From VXPQ01 sp965116435 (GTDB lineage: Bacteria; Bacteroidota; Rhodothermia; Rhodothermales; VXPQ01), in NCBI GenBank assembly GCA_965116435.1, contig OZ220686.1:1798001-1862000 (forward strand): 64,000 bases of DNA, read 5' to 3'. The translations under genes and the position numbers were made by a program. The notes below the pieces were generated by a model that had not been told where the DNA came from, made no database searches, and saw nothing but the letters and a program-made list of their open reading frames with translations. The stretch's first letter is position 1; each line of letters opens with the position of its first letter. Shown in pieces: positions 62,540 to 64,000 of this stretch.

Positions 62540-62647
62540 GATTCAAAACCTCCAGTAAAGTTGGTGAAAGAGCCGCAGGGTTCCCGAAAGACGGGAAAAC
62601 AATGCTGCGGCAGCGATTCAGTAAGAACCTTTTTGTCAGGAACGCCC

Positions 62648-62678
62648 CAAAATTACGGCAAGGCGTTCGCATAAACAA
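62648..62678 (-). promoter_or_regulatory. Bacteroidota-type promoter for acpP-fabF
   Basis: On the minus strand TTG (62676-62678), 20 bp, TAATTTTG (62648-62655). This agrees with the -33 TTTG / -7 TAnnTTTG consensus of Bacteroidota. It lies 109 bp before the acpP start. Confidence 0.55.
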
Positions 62679-62816
62679 CGCCCTTGTGCGCCGTCGGTTT
62701 TCGTAAAATAACATGGAGACCCTTTAGAGGCGAATCTATCTTGCGCATTTTTCGTTGCATTACCCCCTGTTACCTGTTCCAGGACCTCTGGACGAATCAC
62801 GCCACCATACTGTCGT

Positions 62817-63962
62817 ATGTCGTATCTCTTTACTTCTGAATCCGTATCCGAAGGCCATCCCGACAAAGTGGCCGACCAGATATCCGACGCCGTGCTGGAC
62901 GCTGCGCTCACGGGCGATCCGGCCAGCCGCGTCGCGGTCGAAACCCTCGTGACCACAGGCCTTGTGCTCGTGGCCGGAGAAATGACGACCCAAACCTATG
63001 TAGAAGTCGAAAAAATCGTTCGAAAGACGATCAAAGAGATCGGGTACGTGGACCCCGCGCTCAGGTTCGATGCGGAATCGTGCGCCGTGCTGACGTCTAT
63101 TCACGAACAGAGCGGGGATATCGGCCAGGGCGTCGATACGGGCGGCGCGGGCGATCAGGGCATCATGTTTGGCTACGCCTGCCGCGAATCGGAAAACCTG
63201 ATGCCGCTCCCGATCACGTATGCGCACAGCCTGGTTCGCGAACTGGCGAACATTCGCAAGACGGAAAGCATTATGCCGTACTTGCGCCCGGATGCGAAGA
63301 GTCAGGTGACCATTGAGTATGAGGACGATCGTCGTACGCCGCGGCGCATTCACACGGTGGTCGTCTCGACGCAGCACAGCGAAGACGCCGAACACGCCGA
63401 GATCGAAGCCGACATACGCCACCAGCTGCTGCCGAGGGTAATCGATGCGGCGCTGCTGGACGACCAGTGCATTTTGCACGTGAACCCTACGGGCCGGTTC
63501 GTGCAGGGCGGACCCCATGCGGACGCCGGGCTTACGGGCCGCAAGATTATTGTAGATACGTATGGCGGCAAGGGCGCGCATGGCGGCGGCGCCTTCAGCG
63601 GAAAGGATGCTTCGAAGGTGGACCGCTCCGGCGCCTATGCCGCCCGGCATATCGCAAAAAACATTGTGCAGGCGCATCTTGCGGAAGAGGTAGAAGTACA
63701 AATATCCTATGCGATCGGCGTCGAGAAACCGGTTTCCGTCGCCGTAGACACAAAAGGCACGGGCCATGCGCTGGCCGACCGGGACCTGGCGGCGATCGTA
63801 CGTGATCTGTTCGACTTGCGTCCGAAAGCGATCATAGAACGCTTCGATTTGCGTGCCCCGAAATTTCTGGACACGGCAGCGTACGGACATTTTGGACGTT
63901 CCGGATTTGCATGGGAGGAAACGGATTGCGTCGATCTGCTGAAAGCCGCCGTGGGTGCGTAA
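62817..63962 (+). CDS. metK: S-adenosylmethionine synthase
   Basis: 381 residues. SVSEGHPDKVADQISDAVLD near 8-27, GAGDQGIMFGYA near 117, and GGKGAHGGGAFSGKD near 250 are diagnostic. It makes SAM from methionine and ATP. The 277-bp divergent gap from acpP holds the acpP promoter; I see no SAM-riboswitch core there. Confidence 0.97.
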   Translation: MSYLFTSESVSEGHPDKVADQISDAVLDAALTGDPASRVAVETLVTTGLVLVAGEMTTQTYVEVEKIVRKTIKEIGYVDPALRFDAESCAVLTSIHEQSGDIGQGVDTGGAGDQGIMFGYACRESENLMPLPITYAHSLVRELANIRKTESIMPYLRPDAKSQVTIEYEDDRRTPRRIHTVVVSTQHSEDAEHAEIEADIRHQLLPRVIDAALLDDQCILHVNPTGRFVQGGPHADAGLTGRKIIVDTYGGKGAHGGGAFSGKDASKVDRSGAYAARHIAKNIVQAHLAEEVEVQISYAIGVEKPVSVAVDTKGTGHALADRDLAAIVRDLFDLRPKAIIERFDLRAPKFLDTAAYGHFGRSGFAWEETDCVDLLKAAVGA

Positions 63963-64000
63963 TCTGTTTTCGCGCGCATGGTTTTGTCAAGGCTGCGGTC

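Noticed and set aside
62640..62816. SAM riboswitch before metK
   Set aside because: I could not find the paired core of SAM-I or SAM-II types in the leader; only the acpP promoter stands out.

Overview
The window is about 64 kb of GC-rich bacterial chromosome, mostly housekeeping genes. Several features point to the Rhodothermota/Bacteroidota, close to Rhodothermales or Salinibacter-like bacteria. These are a TonB-dependent receptor with a carboxypeptidase-regulatory-like N-terminus, a secreted beta-helix protein ending in a Por/T9SS-type sorting domain, an rpmB-rpmG-DUF4295 cluster, a Bacteroidota-type omega subunit, and a promoter of the TTG...TAnnTTTG class upstream of acpP. The genus is inferred, not proven.

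Layout. At 0-2.9 kb there is a truncated type III-like DNA methyltransferase (reading off the left edge) and an AAA ATPase, the only obviously accessory genes. At 3.1-13.3 kb are mfd and the leftward rpmH-rnpA-yidC-mnmE-mnmG-rsmG string. At 13.4-19.4 kb two tRNAs are followed by a five-gene signalling operon: STAS antagonist, REC-PP2C phosphatase, RsbW-like kinase, orphan periplasmic binding protein and membrane histidine kinase. At 19.4-25.9 kb is the leftward lipid cluster yceD-rpmF-plsX-fabH-fabD-fabG plus a DEAD-box helicase. At 26.5-28.9 kb are dnaA and dnaN. At 29.7-39.3 kb is a rightward information-processing run: rplM-rpsI, rpsB-tsf-pyrH-frr, tRNA-Ser, gmk-rpoZ-coaBC, an unusual uracil-DNA glycosylase and dnaB. 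At 39.5-50.0 kb are a lactonase-like lipoprotein, three tRNAs, rpmB/rpmG, a ComA homologue, a LolC/E permease, a lipoprotein, ychF, nusB and comEC. At 50.5-64 kb are pgi, a Nudix hydrolase, recJ, the secreted beta-helix/TonB receptor pair, an MFS transporter, dciA, fabF-acpP and metK.

The strongest new observation is a probable replication origin in the comEC-pgi intergenic gap (about 50.16-50.49 kb). It has an AT-rich unwinding stretch, three TAG trios, a short G cluster and about nine near-consensus DnaA boxes, and lies about 23 kb from dnaA. The dnaA gene itself lacks the N-terminal domain I, while dciA (the ancestral helicase loader) and dnaB are both in the window.

Other notable items are a family-4 uracil-DNA glycosylase that has lost all four iron-sulfur cysteines and carries five 17-residue repeats; a family of hairpin-forming intergenic repeats, one arranged as a 260-bp MITE-like unit; a recent 186-bp duplication in the DEAD-box helicase tail; and the wiring of a periplasmic binding protein and histidine kinase to a partner-switching module.
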